DNA of 64,000 nt from Acidithrix ferrooxidans (GTDB lineage Bacteria > Actinomycetota > Acidimicrobiia > Acidimicrobiales > Acidimicrobiaceae): the NCBI RefSeq assembly GCF_000949295.1, contig NZ_JXYS01000025.1, positions 1 to 64,000 of the forward strand, written 5' to 3'. A program made the position numbers and the translations under genes. Each line of letters begins with the position of its first letter. Within the stretch, counting starts at the first letter, position 1. The notes below the pieces were generated by a model. That model had not been told where the DNA came from. It was given only the letters and a program-made list of their open reading frames with translations, and did no database searches. This document shows, in pieces, positions 63,061-64,000 of this stretch.

Positions 63061-64000
63061 ATGAAAATCCATAGCAAATCTACGGTGAAGAGGAACCCTC
63101 GTAAAAGGGCGGGCAAATATGCAATAACCATCGCTACATCTGCTTTAGTATTAAGCGCTTGTGGCTCATCGTCAACATCTTCATCATCGGCCTCGACCTC
63201 AGCATCTGGGACCTCAGGCGGCATAACCACTATCAATTGGTGGGCGAGCCCCCTTGGTGGCGCAGGCGATCGCCAAAAGCTAATCACTGCCTTTGAAGCG
63301 GCAAATCCAAACATAAAGATCAAACTGATCTCCGCTCCAACGAACACAGATACAAATCGAGCCCAACTTATCACCCAGATCTCTGGGGGTGCCACAACAC
63401 CTGACGTCTTTATGGGGGATGTGATTTGGCCGGCTCAATTCGGAGCCCATGGCCTTGCGCTACCGTTGAGCAAATACCTACCGGCGAGCTATTTTGCTAA
63501 ATTTGCACCTGGACTAGTATCTGGAGCATCCTATAAGGGTCAGGTATATGGATCACCACTCTTTTCAGACCAAGGCTTTCTCTACTATCGCAAAGATCTT
63601 TTAGCCAAAGCGAATCTACCAGTTCCAACGACATGGCCACAACTCGAATCTGAAGCGGTAACCCTCGTCAAAGATGGTTTAGTTCAAAACGGCTTCGTTT
63701 GGGAGGGGAACTCCTACGAGGGCCTGACTTGTAACTTTATGGAATATCTCGCTTCGGCAGGTGGAACCGTTGTCAACTCAGGATACAGCGCGTCGACTAT
63801 CAATTCCGCGGCCGGGCTAAAGGCACTCACCTTCATGCGAAGCCTAATTACCAGTGGAGCCAGCCCTGCCTCTGTCACTACAATGCAAGAACCACAAGCC
63901 GAATCAACGTTCGTAGCCGGCAATTCCGCCTTCTTGAGAAACTGGACATATGCATGGGCTGACTCCCAAAACCCCGCCACTTCAAAGGTGGTCGGCAAAG
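63061..64000 (+). CDS. ABC transporter sugar-binding lipoprotein, 3' end outside window
   Basis: The open frame starts at ATG 63061 after AAGGAAG and continues to the right edge (313 codons seen). A signal sequence ends in the lipobox LVLSACGSS (Cys about residue 36). A Ser/Thr linker and a family 1 extracellular solute-binding domain follow (TTINWWASPLGGAGDRQKLI, FEAANPNIKIKLIS, AQLITQISGGATTPDVFMGD, FLYYRKDLLAKANLPVPTTW). Such proteins deliver oligosaccharides such as maltose or trehalose to ABC permeases, which would lie beyond the window. The LacI-type gene upstream probably regulates it. Confidence 0.93.
   Translation, partial: MKIHSKSTVKRNPRKRAGKYAITIATSALVLSACGSSSTSSSSASTSASGTSGGITTINWWASPLGGAGDRQKLITAFEAANPNIKIKLISAPTNTDTNRAQLITQISGGATTPDVFMGDVIWPAQFGAHGLALPLSKYLPASYFAKFAPGLVSGASYKGQVYGSPLFSDQGFLYYRKDLLAKANLPVPTTWPQLESEAVTLVKDGLVQNGFVWEGNSYEGLTCNFMEYLASAGGTVVNSGYSASTINSAAGLKALTFMRSLITSGASPASVTTMQEPQAESTFVAGNSAFLRNWTYAWADSQNPATSKVVGK

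Noticed and set aside
1-64000. tRNA or rRNA genes
   Set aside because: Reading the intergenic regions, I saw no cloverleaf-like arrangement or TTCRANNCC T-arm with matching acceptor stem; a tRNA search tool would be decisive.

Overview
The window looks like chromosome from a moderate-GC actinobacterium, plausibly of the class Acidimicrobiia (inference). The lines of evidence are a mycothiol gene (mshC), a coenzyme F420:NADP oxidoreductase, phosphatidylinositol-mannoside genes (pgsA, PatA-like acyltransferase, pimA), an InhA-type enoyl reductase, and a gene order from thrS to ruvB that follows the Mycobacterium tuberculosis Rv2614c-Rv2592c block as I remember it. TTG and GTG starts are common.

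Layout: 1-0.9 kb holds the 5' part of an IS1634-type transposase that leaves the window. 1.1-5.4 kb is a beta-amino-acid catabolic pair (class III aminotransferase and CoA-acylating methylmalonate/malonate-semialdehyde dehydrogenase), divergent from a MocR-type regulator; a perfect 12-bp inverted repeat overlaps the promoter between them. 5.7-24.6 kb is mostly on the minus strand: an F420 reductase, mshC, thrS, HIT protein, pgsA, acyltransferase, pimA, a degenerate M48-like membrane protein, a DUF3048 lipoprotein, pdxS, pdxT, yebC, a peroxiredoxin, ruvC, ruvA and ruvB. A plus-strand EF-G-like gene interrupts this block, and a decayed gene lies between the acyltransferase and pimA. 24.7-27.4 kb carries fabI/inhA, an SRPBCC-like protein and an exported protein. 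27.6-34.2 kb encodes an AddAB-like recombination nuclease-helicase.

34.4-58.6 kb is a large cobalamin (B12) region. A minus-strand run (cobU, cobS, cbiB, cobC-type aminotransferase, cobQ, cobN, ChlI/ChlD-like chelatase subunit) begins with a clear cobalamin riboswitch. Plus-strand cobO and cobB diverge from it. cobI stands alone on the minus strand, followed by two tandem paralogous membrane diguanylate cyclases. Then comes a tightly packed plus-strand operon: cobM, cbiD, cobL, a cbiG-cobJ fusion, a 2x[4Fe-4S] ferredoxin, cobH and cbiX. The gene set mixes late-cobalt-insertion genes (cobN and a ChlD-type subunit) with early-insertion genes (cbiX, cbiD, cbiG), and I see no cobG or cobK/cbiJ in the window.

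58.7-59.5 kb has an SDR oxidoreductase. 59.5-61.8 kb is a gene-poor scar with a decayed IS200/IS605-type tnpA, a 21-bp-arm palindrome and short repeats. 61.8 kb to the end starts a sugar-uptake locus: an autoregulated LacI-type repressor followed by a lipoprotein solute-binding protein that runs off the right edge.
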